Under the pieces are notes generated by a model. It was not told the origin of the DNA, did not search any database, and worked only from the letters and a program-made list of their open reading frames with translations. A stretch of 35,980 nucleotides of DNA from Paenibacillus profundus (lineage in GTDB: Bacteria; Bacillota; Bacilli; Paenibacillales; Paenibacillaceae), in NCBI RefSeq assembly GCF_021369635.1, contig NZ_JAJNBZ010000036.1, positions 22,417 through 58,396 on the forward strand, given 5' to 3'. Positions 17,007 to 25,410 of this stretch are shown here, piece after piece. The position numbers and the translations under genes were made by a program. The stretch's first letter is position 1. The number at the start of each line of letters is the position of its first letter.

Positions 17007-17570
17007 TCATCGTTTACGTCGCTGATTCGGGTGCGTCCGGCGCTGCTTCACTGGTCTTCTCGTACCGGTGCGATTGCTCGAGCTGCGTCTGCGTTGCTGA
17101 CGTCTTCTCCGTCTGCGCTGGGATTGTCCCTCATCCCACTCGTCCACCTCGTCGTCCGCTTCCTTCTTGCCCTTCTTATTAGGAAGAAGGCTGCCCATGA
17201 GCAGCTTCGCTACCGGCGCAATTTGCGAGACGCTTTGCATAACCTTTTGAACCTTGTTCATCGTGGACACGATGCCGTCGATACCGCCCATGCGGTCGAT
17301 GACCTGCTTGATGTCGTTGATGGAGAAGCTGCTTTTCTTCTCCGTATTGAGCGTGGTCACCGGTGTCTCTGCGACCGGGGTGTATGGTACGATGGCCGTA
17401 TCGGGCGGTGACGGCGGCTGGAATTGAGAAGGAGGGAGGCCGCCTGAGAAGCTGCGGGTCCACTGAGCCGATGCGGATGAGGAGTGCTGCTTCGGTATGT
17501 GTAAGCTTGGCACGGACATGAGATCCTGCAGATGCGTCGGGACCTGTCGTCCGTGGTGAGGCGCGTTCAT
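17007..17570 (-). CDS. YqfQ-like (VrrA/YqfQ family) protein
   Basis: A 187-residue protein. The N-terminal part is rich in Pro, Ser and Gln; the centre has the conserved stretch INDIKQVIDRMGGIDGIVST then VQKVMQSVSQIAPVAKLLMG (about residues 105-150), matching the YqfQ-like family; the C-terminal tail is very basic, with runs of Arg. Family members occur in spore-forming Firmicutes; their function is not established. AAAGG lies about 10 nt before the ATG. It converges on pit and diverges from yerC. The basic tail could bind nucleic acid or an acidic surface; this is inference. Confidence 0.75.
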   Translation of the reverse strand: MNAPHHGRQVPTHLQDLMSVPSLHIPKQHSSSASAQWTRSFSGGLPPSQFQPPSPPDTAIVPYTPVAETPVTTLNTEKKSSFSINDIKQVIDRMGGIDGIVSTMNKVQKVMQSVSQIAPVAKLLMGSLLPNKKGKKEADDEVDEWDEGQSQRRRRRRQQRRRSSSNRTGTRRPVKQRRTHPNQRRKR

Positions 17571-17742
17571 ATGATCACGACCTTTTTCAATAAAATATTG
17601 ATTGGCTCAATCCAATGGGTTAGTATACTGTATGTGGTAGGCGAACAACTCGTTTGGACGATCGCCCGTAGGCGCACGCCCAATCTCAAATGGAAACGCT
17701 TTATTTTTACTACTATTCTCTAAAGCACGAACTTGGTAACGC

Positions 17743-17771
17743 TTGAAAAGGTAGGATAAAGGAAGTACAAT
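17743..17771 (+). promoter_or_regulatory. sigmaA promoter of yerC
   Basis: TTGAAA (17743-17748), exactly 17 bp, then TACAAT (17766-17771). It lies about 35 nt before the yerC start codon. Confidence 0.7.
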
Positions 17772-17805
17772 GAGGGTACAAGCGATGAAGTAGGGGTGGA
17801 TAAGG

Positions 17806-18096
17806 TTGCAATTGAAAAAATTAAACGATAAGACGATCGACCAGCTGTTCGAGGCGATTTTGACCCTTGAATCAGTGGAAGAGTGCTATATTTTCTTTGA
17901 CGATCTATGCACGGTAAATGAAATTCAATCCTTATCCCAGCGACTAGAGGTTGCTCGGATGTTGGGCAAAGGCTGTACGTACAATCAGATTGAAGCGGAG
18001 ACCGGAGCGAGTACAGCCACGATTTCGCGCGTGAAGCGTTGTTTGAATTACGGGAATGACGGGTACAAGATGTCATTGGAGCGTCTCGGGCGATAA
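17806..18096 (+). CDS. yerC: YerC/YecD family TrpR-like DNA-binding protein
   Basis: A 96-residue helical protein. The LFEAILTLESVEECYIFFDD start, the TVNEIQSLSQRLEVARML segment and the helix-turn-helix YNQIEAETGASTATISRVKR (residues 65-84) match the YerC/YecD branch of the TrpR superfamily. It is probably a small dimeric repressor; its effector is not known. It starts at a TTG with GGGGTGG 6 nt upstream. The chelatase gene begins 3 nt after its stop, so both are likely co-transcribed. In Bacillus subtilis yerC also lies near purD and yerB. Confidence 0.9.
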   Translation: MQLKKLNDKTIDQLFEAILTLESVEECYIFFDDLCTVNEIQSLSQRLEVARMLGKGCTYNQIEAETGASTATISRVKRCLNYGNDGYKMSLERLGR

Positions 18097-18098
18097 GT

Positions 18099-19118
18099 AT
18101 GAAGCCGGGTCTGTTGGTTATTAGCCACGGTTCACGAGACGGCTCTTGGGTTACACTAGTAGATGAAGCGATTGCCAAGGCTGCGTGGCCGGAAGGCGTA
18201 CCGATCGCTTCTTCTTTTTTGGAATGCGTGCCGAACCGGACTATTCAGGACGGCATCGACGCATTGGAAGCGCAAGGGGTAGACCACATCGGGGTCATCC
18301 CCTTGTTCGTGTCCGCGGGCAGCACGCACGTGGACGAGATCGCGTACGCGCTCGGCGTGACGGCGGCGCCGCTTGCGGAGACGGGGCTGGCGCCGTTCCG
18401 CGTGAACGCGCGCGTGCTGTACGGGCGCCCGCTGGACGGCGGGACCGTGGCGGCCGATCTTGGCGAGGCCAGCGGCGAATGGCCCGGGTTGGCTGACAGT
18501 AAGGAGGCCAACGGAGGCGCGGGGGGCGATGCCGCGCGTGCGCTCGGCGGAGCCGATGATGCGGAGGAGGATATTCTCCTCCGCATGGTGGAGGCCCGCC
18601 TGCGCGGGCTGGGCGTGCGCCCCGGCGCGGATGGCGTGCTGCTGGTAGCGCACGGCAGCCAGCACGAGCCATTCCAGGCGCGCTGGCATGACAGCCTGCG
18701 CGGCTTGGCGCGGCTGCTCGTGAAGCGCGGCATGTGCGCGGCTGCGTCGCATGCGCTGCTCTGCTGCGAGGACGTCGCGGCCGCAGCGCAGCGATTAATG
18801 AGCTTGCTTGGCGGCACAGCAGATGGATTTGGTGAGCGTGCGGAGAAGCTAGCCGCGCCGTTCCCGATGTTCGATACTGCTCCATCCCTTGGAGCAGATG
18901 ATGAGCTCGGCAATCATGCCGTTAAGCGGCGTGTTGCGATGGTGCCGGTATTTCTGAGCCGAGGGTATTTTACGACTCATGTTATTCCTGAGCGCTTGGC
19001 CGACGTTCCGGTCATGTATGACGGACAGACGCTGCTGCCGCATCCAGCGCTAGGCCGATGGCTGGAGCGCGAAGCAGAGAGGTTGCTGGCGATGCTGGCA
19101 GGCAGGTTGAAGGACTGA
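18099..19118 (+). CDS. CbiX/SirB-type sirohydrochlorin chelatase
   Basis: A 339-residue protein with two CbiX-like halves. The first half holds LLVISHGSRDGSW with metal-site His near residue 10 and VIPLFVSAGSTHVDEI; the second half holds LLVAHGSQHEPFQARWHDSL and VPVFLSRGYFTTHVIPERL. Such proteins insert cobalt or iron into sirohydrochlorin, for cobalamin or siroheme. A glycine- and alanine-rich linker (about residues 125-155) joins the halves, and the local GC content is very high. No other siroheme or cobalamin gene is nearby, so the metal is uncertain. It starts 3 nt after yerC. Confidence 0.8.
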   Translation: MKPGLLVISHGSRDGSWVTLVDEAIAKAAWPEGVPIASSFLECVPNRTIQDGIDALEAQGVDHIGVIPLFVSAGSTHVDEIAYALGVTAAPLAETGLAPFRVNARVLYGRPLDGGTVAADLGEASGEWPGLADSKEANGGAGGDAARALGGADDAEEDILLRMVEARLRGLGVRPGADGVLLVAHGSQHEPFQARWHDSLRGLARLLVKRGMCAAASHALLCCEDVAAAAQRLMSLLGGTADGFGERAEKLAAPFPMFDTAPSLGADDELGNHAVKRRVAMVPVFLSRGYFTTHVIPERLADVPVMYDGQTLLPHPALGRWLEREAERLLAMLAGRLKD

Positions 19119-19293
19119 AAATAGTTGTTTTTTTCACCAAAACGTTTAACATAGAAGATTGAACGATATATGAGCCGGTTGTTCTGATTGGCATGTAAGT
19201 AGAGAGTATGGCGCTGGTGAGATTGTTGCTGCGCACGGATAATGGTTGTGAGACCACATCGATATGAATAGATTGTAAATGGGTGACGCAGTC

Positions 19294-20196
19294 ATGATAA
19301 AAAAAGCGAGACTAATCTATAATCCGACCTCCGGACGGGAGGAAGGCAAGAAGCGGCTGGCGGATATTTTGCAGATGCTGGATGCCGCTGGCATCGAGAC
19401 GACAACACACGCAACGGACGGCGAAGGCGATGCGACGACGAGTGCAGCGGAAGCGATCGACCGCGGCTACGATATGATTATCGCGGCTGGCGGAGATGGC
19501 ACGTTGAACGAGGTCATTAACGGCATGGCAGGGAAGCCGGAACGGCCGCCGCTTGGCATCATTCCACTCGGGACGACGAATGATTTCGCCCGGGCGCTTG
19601 GCATTCCGCGCAATTGGGAAGAGGCGTGCTCGATCATTACGCGGCAGATGACGCGGGTCATCGATCTGGGGCAGGCGAATGATAAATATTTCATCAACAT
19701 CGCGGGCGGCGGATCGTTGACGGAGCTGACATATGAGGTGCCAAGCAAGCTGAAGACGATGATTGGACAGCTCGCTTATTACATGAAGGGCCTCGAGAAG
19801 ATGACGCGCTTGCGTCCGACGGAGCTGCGCATCGAGCTGGATGGTCATGGCATATTCCATGGGGAATTCATGTTATTCCTCATTACGAACACGAACTCCG
19901 TCGGCGGCTTCGAGAAGCTGGCGCCGGATGCGCGCATCGACGACGGTCTGTTCGACGTCATCATGCTGAAGAAGTGCAATCTGGCGGAGTTCATTCGCGT
20001 GGCAGGCATGGCGCTGCGCGGCGAGCATGTGAACGATCCGCTCATCATGTATGCGCAGACGAAGCGCGTGTCGGTGACCTCGCCGGATACGGTGCAGCTC
20101 AATCTGGACGGGGAGTACGGCGGACTGCTGCCGGCGACGTTCCAAGTCCTGCCGTCGCATTTGCGGATTTTTGCGGATGTCCCGGATGAGGGATAA
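19294..20196 (+). CDS. dgkB: Diacylglycerol kinase DgkB (YegS/DAGK family)
   Basis: A 300-residue lipid kinase with the DAGK catalytic fold. The signature AAGGDGTLNEVINGMAG (residues 64-80) binds the nucleotide, and LGTTNDFARALGIP follows. It should return diacylglycerol from lipoteichoic acid synthesis to phosphatidic acid at the membrane. The frame is open to an ATG at 19279, but the ATG at 19294 gives the family start MIKKARLIYNPTSGREEG and has GGGTGA upstream. Its position before rlmCD matches the Bacillus subtilis yerQ-yefA order. Confidence 0.9.
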   Translation: MIKKARLIYNPTSGREEGKKRLADILQMLDAAGIETTTHATDGEGDATTSAAEAIDRGYDMIIAAGGDGTLNEVINGMAGKPERPPLGIIPLGTTNDFARALGIPRNWEEACSIITRQMTRVIDLGQANDKYFINIAGGGSLTELTYEVPSKLKTMIGQLAYYMKGLEKMTRLRPTELRIELDGHGIFHGEFMLFLITNTNSVGGFEKLAPDARIDDGLFDVIMLKKCNLAEFIRVAGMALRGEHVNDPLIMYAQTKRVSVTSPDTVQLNLDGEYGGLLPATFQVLPSHLRIFADVPDEG

Positions 20197-20305
20197 GAGA
20201 TTGGAAGCATTGTTCGGATGAGAACGAACGGCTTGGCTTGCTGCTGTTATGTGGCGGGTCAGGCCATTTCTTCTCTTCAGGAATGTTTACATGACGTGGG
20301 GCTAT

Positions 20306-20325
20306 AAAGTGAATTAAATCACTTT
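20306..20325. promoter_or_regulatory. AAAGTGA-N6-TCACTTT palindrome
   Basis: Perfect 7-bp arms (20306-20312 and 20319-20325) separated by ATTAAA. The core AGTGA-N6-TCACT resembles sites of the Crp/Fnr group (8 of 10 bases of TGTGA-N6-TCACA). It lies about 110 nt after dgkB, far from any start codon, so its role is unclear; it may just be a hairpin. Confidence 0.35.
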
Positions 20326-20408
20326 ACACTTCCCGGAGAAGGTATGTCTGTTTTCATCCTTTGTCTCACTCTCCCCCTCATTCAGAATGGCAGCACCTCC
20401 TCCCTTTC

Positions 20409-20715
20409 AAACGAAAATTTGTTGACGGTCATTCATGTTGTTATAGCCCTTATATCCATTCTCCCATATAGTCAGGAATGAGGAAGTCGAGGAGCAAGCA
20501 CATGGCGTATCATTCATATACCAAGATTGGCATGAAGATGGTTCGCATGAAGCAGTCGATCTAATGGCAGAGAATCTGAGTGGTTATAGGTCGTGCTGTC
20601 TCCTGATGGAAGGGAAAATGAAGGATTGGTACGGTTAAAGGTTTCCTTTTTTACAGTTTCCTGATGGAATGGGAGAATGGAGCAAAGGAGGGGGAGAAGC
20701 GAGAGTGAATCACCG
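20409..20715. repeat. Dispersed ~290-bp repeat E, copy 2
   Basis: The left block (20409-20477) and right block (20659-20715) match those of copy 1 at 13692-13975. An extra right-type core (TCCTGATGGAAGGGAAAATG) lies at 20601-20620. It fills the gap between dgkB and rlmCD. A weaker relative of the left core (CACTCTCCCC followed by TCAG) lies near 20376. No gene is seen in 20197-21034. Confidence 0.6.
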
Positions 20716-20797
20716 TCAATCTGAGCAGGTCATGGAACGAGCGGAGTAACATCATTTCGTATTTTTGAGAGTCAATCTCTTAGTATTTGACAGAAGG

Positions 20798-20818
20798 TAC
20801 GCCTTCAGGCGGTTTTTT
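20798..20818 (+). terminator. Possible intrinsic terminator
   Basis: ACGCC and GGCGG flank a TTCA loop and are followed by TTTTTT (20813-20818). A short stem; it lies between dgkB and rlmCD, with no gene immediately upstream. Confidence 0.45.
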
Positions 20819-20910
20819 AGCGATAAGACATAAAAAATCTGCTTTTGAATGTGGTTGCTGATCTTTGAAAGGCCTTGGATAAAGGTTTTTTCATTGAAGG
20901 CGGAGTTATG

Positions 20911-20919
20911 TGGTATGAT
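20911..20919 (+). promoter_or_regulatory. Candidate extended -10 promoter of rlmCD
   Basis: TATGAT (20914-20919) directly follows TGG, making an extended -10. The -35 region (TTCATT about 18 bp upstream) is poor. It lies about 115 nt before the rlmCD start. Confidence 0.4.
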
Positions 20920-21034
20920 GGGGAACGATACTTGAGAGCTGTAGTTGTTGTATGATGTACAAGTGTATGGAATCCAAACGTAAGGCTAAGATGGCTATAT
21001 GATATAGAGCAACGAGGAAGCAGGAGGGCATAGC

Positions 21035-22672
21035 GTGAAAGGGAACAATCAAGGCAAGCGGCCAGGGCGCCGGAATGAAGCAAGGTCTGCATCTGCGACG
21101 CGTTCACGGACGGCGGCGGGTGGACGCGCGGCACATGCAAACGAGCGGACGGCTCCGGTGCAGAAAAATGAAGAGGTCGTGCTGGACATTATCGGATTGA
21201 CCCACGATGGCGAAGGTGTCGGCCGGGTAGAGGGCTTTACCCTTTTCGTGCAGGGCGCGCTGCCGGGCGAACGGGTGCGGGCGCTCGTGCTGAAGGTGAA
21301 GAAGCAGTACGGCTATGCCAAGGTGCTGGAGCGTTTGGTCAACAGCCCTTATAGAGTTGAGGCAGAATATCCGGCAAATTACTATGGCGGCTGCCAACTG
21401 CAACATCTGGCGTATACAGAGCAGCTGCGCTGGAAGCGTCAGCATGTCATTGATGTGCTGGAGCGAATCGGGAAGTTCCGCGTCGAGCCTGTGCTTGGGG
21501 AAGAGGGGGAACAGGCTCGGGGTGAGGCGGCAGAGTTATCGGGTGTGAATGGTTATGAAAATGGACAAGCAGGTCCTGACGCTGCTGCTGTTGAACGGGA
21601 AGACGGCATTTTGGAAATGCAGTTGCAGGCAAAGCCAGTCAAGGTGCTGCCGACGATCGGCATGGAACATCCTTGGCGCTATCGCAACAAGAGCCAAATG
21701 CCGGTTGGTAAGAATGATCGGACGGGCGAACTGATTGGCGGATACTTCGCCAAGGCGAGCCATCGCATTATCGATACGGATGTGAGCCTTATTCAACATG
21801 AGGCAAACGATGAAGCGATGCGCGCCGTGAAACGGATTGCCCGCAAATACGGCATTGAGCCGTACAATGAGGAGACGCATAGCGGCCTGCTGCGTCACGT
21901 TATAATGCGCGTCGGCTTCCGTACGAACGAGCTGATGATTACGCTCGTCACGAACGGGGAGCGGATTCCACATGAAGCGGATATCGTGTCCGAGCTGGCT
22001 GAGGCTCTGCCGCAGCTGAAGAGTGTGTGCCAGAACATTAACACAAAGCGCACCAACGTCATTATGGGCGACAAAACCCGTGTGCTATGGGGTTCCGAAT
22101 ATATTACCGATTATATCGGGGAAATTAAGTTTGAGATTTCCGCACGTTCGTTCTATCAGGTGAATCCGGTGCAAACGGAAGTTCTGTATGAGAAGGCAGT
22201 GGAGTATGCCGGCCTGAGCGGGCAGGAGACCGTCATTGACGCGTACTGCGGCATCGGGACGATCTCGCTATTCCTGGCGCAGCGCGCGAAGCGGGTGCTC
22301 GGCGTGGAAATTGTTGAGGAAGCGATTGCCGATGCGCGCCGCAACGCGGAGCTGAATGGAATTACGAACGCGGAGTTTGCCGTTGGCGCAGCCGAAGAGG
22401 TCATCCCGCGCTGGAAAGAGCATGGCGAGTCTCCGGACGTGATTGTGGTAGATCCGCCGCGCAAAGGCTGTGAGCAAGCCTTACTGGATACGATGCTGGA
22501 AATGCGTCCAGAGCGGATCGTGTATGTATCGTGCAACCCGTCTACGTTAGCGCGCGATTTGCGTATTTTGGCGGATGGAGGATACTCGGTGGTTGAGGTG
22601 CAGCCAGTGGACATGTTCCCGCATACGCCACATGTGGAGTGCTGTTCACTGTTAGTGCGGAAAGACAAATAA
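21035..22672 (+). CDS. rlmCD: 23S rRNA (uracil-C5)-methyltransferase RlmCD (RumA/TrmA family)
   Basis: Methylates uridines in 23S rRNA (U747 and U1939 in the Bacillus enzyme). The 545 residues comprise a basic N-terminal extension (about 1-45), a TRAM RNA-binding domain (about 46-105), and the SAM methyltransferase domain with DAYCGIGTISLFLA, VVDPPRKGC, nucleophile Cys500 in VYVSCNP and base Glu535 in HVECC. Residues about 155-205 are a low-complexity insertion. The cysteines that hold a 4Fe-4S cluster in many relatives are largely missing: only Cys120 in YYGGCQLQH remains. It starts at a GTG behind AGGAGGG. Length exceeds the roughly 460-residue Bacillus protein because of the extension and insertion. 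Confidence 0.92.
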   Translation: MKGNNQGKRPGRRNEARSASATRSRTAAGGRAAHANERTAPVQKNEEVVLDIIGLTHDGEGVGRVEGFTLFVQGALPGERVRALVLKVKKQYGYAKVLERLVNSPYRVEAEYPANYYGGCQLQHLAYTEQLRWKRQHVIDVLERIGKFRVEPVLGEEGEQARGEAAELSGVNGYENGQAGPDAAAVEREDGILEMQLQAKPVKVLPTIGMEHPWRYRNKSQMPVGKNDRTGELIGGYFAKASHRIIDTDVSLIQHEANDEAMRAVKRIARKYGIEPYNEETHSGLLRHVIMRVGFRTNELMITLVTNGERIPHEADIVSELAEALPQLKSVCQNINTKRTNVIMGDKTRVLWGSEYITDYIGEIKFEISARSFYQVNPVQTEVLYEKAVEYAGLSGQETVIDAYCGIGTISLFLAQRAKRVLGVEIVEEAIADARRNAELNGITNAEFAVGAAEEVIPRWKEHGESPDVIVVDPPRKGCEQALLDTMLEMRPERIVYVSCNPSTLARDLRILADGGYSVVEVQPVDMFPHTPHVECCSLLVRKDK

Positions 22673-22699
22673 AAAGGAGATGTATTGGCGAACATTGTA

Positions 22700-22722
22700 A
22701 AGAGGGGCATCGCCCCTCTTTG
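22700..22722 (+). terminator. rlmCD terminator
   Basis: AAGAGGGGC (22700-22708) pairs with GCCCCTCTT (22712-22720), followed by TTTGTT. It marks the end of the conserved GC-rich block. Confidence 0.8.
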
Positions 22723-22823
22723 TTATTCAATTATTTTGTCCTTTCTCCTACCTTTGTCTTTTGATTCTGTCCAACTTAATTCGACTACGGTTGCTCTTTT
22801 CGTCAATAAATGAACTTAATAAT

Positions 22824-23750
22824 TTACTTAACTCTATTAAGTAAGTCATAAACTGAAGCTTCCACTGCATCGGTTAAAGAATATCTCGTATTAAATCCCA
22901 ACTTTTTGATTTTGTTGTCATCCCAAATTCTATTTATTGTAAAATTTTTTACCATTATTGTTTGTTCAGATGTCGATAACTGAACAATTTTAGCATTCCT
23001 GCCAGTTTGCCGATCAATTTCTTTCTTTAATTGAAACCAAGTTGTATCAAAACCTTTAAGTAAATAAACCCCATTGTCAGCCTTCGGTTTTTCGTAAGTT
23101 CCTAACCATTCCATTGCCCTTCCAATATCTCTTGTATCTATTAGAGACACTTTAGTATCGCCATTTCCAACCATCGGAAATTGGTCATTCGTATGAGCGG
23201 TAAATAGCCTTGCAAAAAATGATTTGGTATCTCTAATGCCAATGGTACTTGCTGGACGTAAAATCACGGTTTCAATCCCAGTCTTTTTCGCTACTTCTTC
23301 AATCACTTTTTCCCTTTCAATAGCTACTCTTTGTGATAGGTACTCAGGTTGTGAAACGTAGGATTCATCAATAGGGTTATTACTTTTAAAATCATATACA
23401 ACGATTGTACTTAATTGAATAAATCGGGAAACACCTTGTGAAACGGCTGTTTCAATTAGCGTTTTAGTTAATTTTGTTTCTACTGGAGCATACAAGCTGT
23501 TTTGTGTATGTAGATTTGTATCAGCCGTACAATTATAAACAACTTCATTCCCTTCTATTGCTTTTCCAATTGCTTCAGGATTCGAAAAGTCAATCCTAAC
23601 TACATTGACCCCTAAACTCTCTAAAAATGTTGTATTACTTGTATCACGAATCGCTGCCGTTACTTGATGTCCAGCTAATTGCAATTGTTCCACTACATGA
23701 CTACCAATAAATCCAGTGCTTCCAAAGACAATTGCCTTCATTCTTTTCAT
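22824..23750 (-). CDS. NAD(P)-dependent oxidoreductase / epimerase-like (extended SDR)
   Basis: A 308-residue Rossmann protein. The nucleotide-binding motif VFGSTGFIGSHV lies at the N terminus, and the ILRPASTIGI and SLIDTRDIGRAMEW segments are typical of extended SDRs of the NAD-dependent epimerase/dehydratase type. The usual YxxxK pair is not clear: the matching site reads EYLSQRVAIEREK, with Arg in place of Lys. The substrate is unknown. The DNA is much more AT-rich than the flanking genes. It diverges from an HxlR regulator, which probably controls it. The start may be 23750 or the ATG at 23741 (MKAIVFGS). Confidence 0.8.
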   Translation of the reverse strand: MKRMKAIVFGSTGFIGSHVVEQLQLAGHQVTAAIRDTSNTTFLESLGVNVVRIDFSNPEAIGKAIEGNEVVYNCTADTNLHTQNSLYAPVETKLTKTLIETAVSQGVSRFIQLSTIVVYDFKSNNPIDESYVSQPEYLSQRVAIEREKVIEEVAKKTGIETVILRPASTIGIRDTKSFFARLFTAHTNDQFPMVGNGDTKVSLIDTRDIGRAMEWLGTYEKPKADNGVYLLKGFDTTWFQLKKEIDRQTGRNAKIVQLSTSEQTIMVKNFTINRIWDDNKIKKLGFNTRYSLTDAVEASVYDLLNRVK

Positions 23751-23783
23751 GCCCCCATTATTTACTTAAGGATTCTTTAACAC

Positions 23784-23850
23784 TATACTATATGAAGTAC
23801 AAAATAAATGAAAGTACGGTATTTTATTATAGTTACTATACTTAAAGATA
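23784..23850. promoter_or_regulatory. Divergent promoter region with repeated ACTATACT
   Basis: ACTATACT occurs twice (about 23782-23789 and 23835-23842), and AAGTAC also occurs twice between them. TATACT is -10-like on the + strand before hxlR. These repeats are plausible HxlR operator half-sites, by inference. Confidence 0.35.
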
Positions 23851-23866
23851 GTCGGAGGTATAAAAG

Positions 23867-24199
23867 ATGTCTCACGAATCTAATCACCAAAACTGTCCCA
23901 TCGAAAAGACAATGAATGTAATTGGAGGTAAATGGACGTTTCTAATTCTAAGGGACATCTTTTACGGTCCACAGCGGTTCGGGGAGTTACAGAGGTCTTT
24001 AAGAGGGATTAGTCCAAGGACACTCTCTCTGCGATTAAAAGAGTTGGAAGAAGAAGGGATTATTAGTCGTGTTATTTATTCAGAAATTCCTCCGCATGTC
24101 GAATATTCCCTTACCAAAAGGGGGCAATCCCTTCATCCGATTTTTGAAGCTATGAAAGAATGGGGAAATTCATGGGATGTATTAGGACAGAAAAAATAA
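23867..24199 (+). CDS. HxlR-family winged-helix regulator
   Basis: A 110-residue protein with the HxlR signature: CPIEKTMNVIGGKWTFLILR at residues 10-29, including the near-invariant Cys, then RFGELQRSLRGISPRTLSLR and LEEEGIISRVIY with the wing in HVEYSLTKRGQSL. HxlR proteins commonly regulate a divergent reductase gene in response to aldehydes or quinones, often through that Cys. Here the divergent partner is the SDR gene. GGAGG lies 9 nt before the ATG. AT-rich, like its partner. Confidence 0.9.
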   Translation: MSHESNHQNCPIEKTMNVIGGKWTFLILRDIFYGPQRFGELQRSLRGISPRTLSLRLKELEEEGIISRVIYSEIPPHVEYSLTKRGQSLHPIFEAMKEWGNSWDVLGQKK

Positions 24200-24268
24200 A
24201 AATGAGCATTGTTCTTTTTACAGAGCCTGTTAATCTGGCTAGGGGCACATTGGATTGTCAACAGTAAA

Positions 24269-24975
24269 TCAGACAGCTTTTTTAAGGGCTAATCTTCTGT
24301 AGTCAACAGGACCCATGTAGCCTAAAGTTCCATGTATACGATGTTTGTTGTACCAATTTACGTAGTCGTACAGCTCCAACTCAAGATGCTGCAGGCTCTG
24401 GAAGTTCATCTGATGAATAAATTCAGTCTTCATTACCTTAAATGTAGCTTCAGCAACGGCGTTATCATAAGGACACCCTTTCATGCTTAAAGAACGACCG
24501 ATCTGGAACGTAGTAAGCGTCTCATCAATCAACTTGTTTTTGAACTCGCTGCCGCGATCCGTATGGAATAACTGAATTTGACGCAGATCTCCTTGGACAG
24601 AGGCAAAGGCACGCGCGATCAGGGGGCATCCTTTTTCGTGCCTGCGCTAAAGCCAATGATCTCTCGATTAAAGAGGTCAACCAGTACACAAATGTAGTGC
24701 CATCTGTTTTTGACTTTGACATACGTTAGATCGCTTACAACGACGCGTTTCTCTTCAGCTTGCTGGAACTGACGGTTCAGTTCATTTGACTGCTGCGACT
24801 CGTTACATGCCGCTTTGTGAGGTTTGTATTGAGCCACCGTATACGTAGAAACAAGCCCCTGCTCCTTCATGATGCGTCCAATTCGGCGTCTAGATACAGT
24901 AAGTCCGCGTTCATGAAGCTTGGCTTTGATCTTTCTTGTGCCATATGCTTATATTTGTCACGATTTCGCATGATG
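24269..24975 (-). pseudogene. IS3-family transposase orfB, inactivated
   Basis: Parts of the rve/DDE integrase domain are seen in order: TRKIKAKLHERG, RRRIGRIMKEQG, VVVSDLTYVK (first Asp), HTDRGSEFKN (second Asp) and YDNAVAEATFKVMKTE (the Glu). A frameshift in a run of five C near 24630 (after GFSAGTKKDA) ends the frame. About 40-50 codons are missing between RNRDKYK and YGTRK near 24930. It cannot yield a working transposase. Confidence 0.85.
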
Positions 24976-24979
24976 ACAC

Positions 24980-25260
24980 TTACTTTCGTCCCATGATCAG
25001 TGCTGCTTGCTTTAAAATGTCATTCTCCATTTTAAGACGTTGGTTTCTTTTCGTAAAGCAATAAGCTCATTCTCTTCAGGAGAGCGATTGTTCCTCTCTG
25101 AGAAGGAGCCTGACCCTTCTGCTTGCTTGATCCAACGATCCAGTTCAGACGCAGTCAGTTCATATTCGTTTACAATATCTGCTATTGATTTTCCATTCTC
25201 GTATAACTGAACCATCTGTCTTTTGAATTCATCTGTAAATGTACGTCTTTTTCTTGGCAT
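24980..25260 (-). pseudogene. IS3-family transposase orfA, frameshifted
   Basis: It begins MPRKRRTFTDEFKRQMVQLY and has the HTH_Tnp_1 helix-turn-helix region with SIADIVNEYELTASELDRWI. After LIALRKE one A appears to be missing near 25055: the encoded end is TNVLKWRMTF and stop, whereas the shifted frame reads NQRLKMENDILKQAALIMG, the normal leucine-zipper end. Confidence 0.8.
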
Positions 25261-25340
25261 AGTAGATCCGCTCCTTGTTCTGATGTGTTCATTCTACTAG
25301 CCCTTATTTTTCTGTCCAACTAAGTGTAGCCGCTTCAAAA

Positions 25341-25410
25341 GTATCCCCTCGTGGTTAACATAGTGAGATTGTTGGTAATGATGATCTCTGATGTTGAGCG
25401 GAGGGGATAT
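25341..25410. repeat. Inverted repeat GTATCCCCTC / GAGGGGATAT
   Basis: Two 10-bp arms matching at nine positions (25341-25350 and 25401-25410), 50 bp apart, immediately beyond the IS end. It may be a relic of a very small element or a hairpin. No function is assigned. Confidence 0.45.

Larger units (their letters stand above)
24256..25330 (-). mobile_element. Decayed IS3-family (IS150-like) insertion sequence
   Basis: It carries orfA and orfB transposase remnants on the minus strand. The ends are imperfect inverted repeats: TGTCAACAGTAAATCAGACAG at 24256-24276 against, read inward on the other strand, CTACACTTAGTTGGACAG near 25329-25312 (about 12 of 18 positions match). Both ends continue inward to a TAAGGGC block. 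No target duplication could be identified. Three lesions disable it (see the ORF entries). Confidence 0.8.

Noticed and set aside
16889..17411. Plus-strand frames opposite the YqfQ-like gene
   Set aside because: They lack family resemblance and signals, while the minus-strand frame has a known domain.
17723..17735. PurBox-like GCACGAACTTG before yerC
   Set aside because: No inverted partner at 29 bp and only partial flank match.
18156..18913. Long minus-strand frames opposite the chelatase gene
   Set aside because: Shadow frames caused by the very high GC content; the + strand frame has clear CbiX motifs.
24525..24722. Separate 65-codon minus-strand gene in the IS
   Set aside because: An out-of-frame reading of the broken orfB; the true orfB frame carries the DDE residues.
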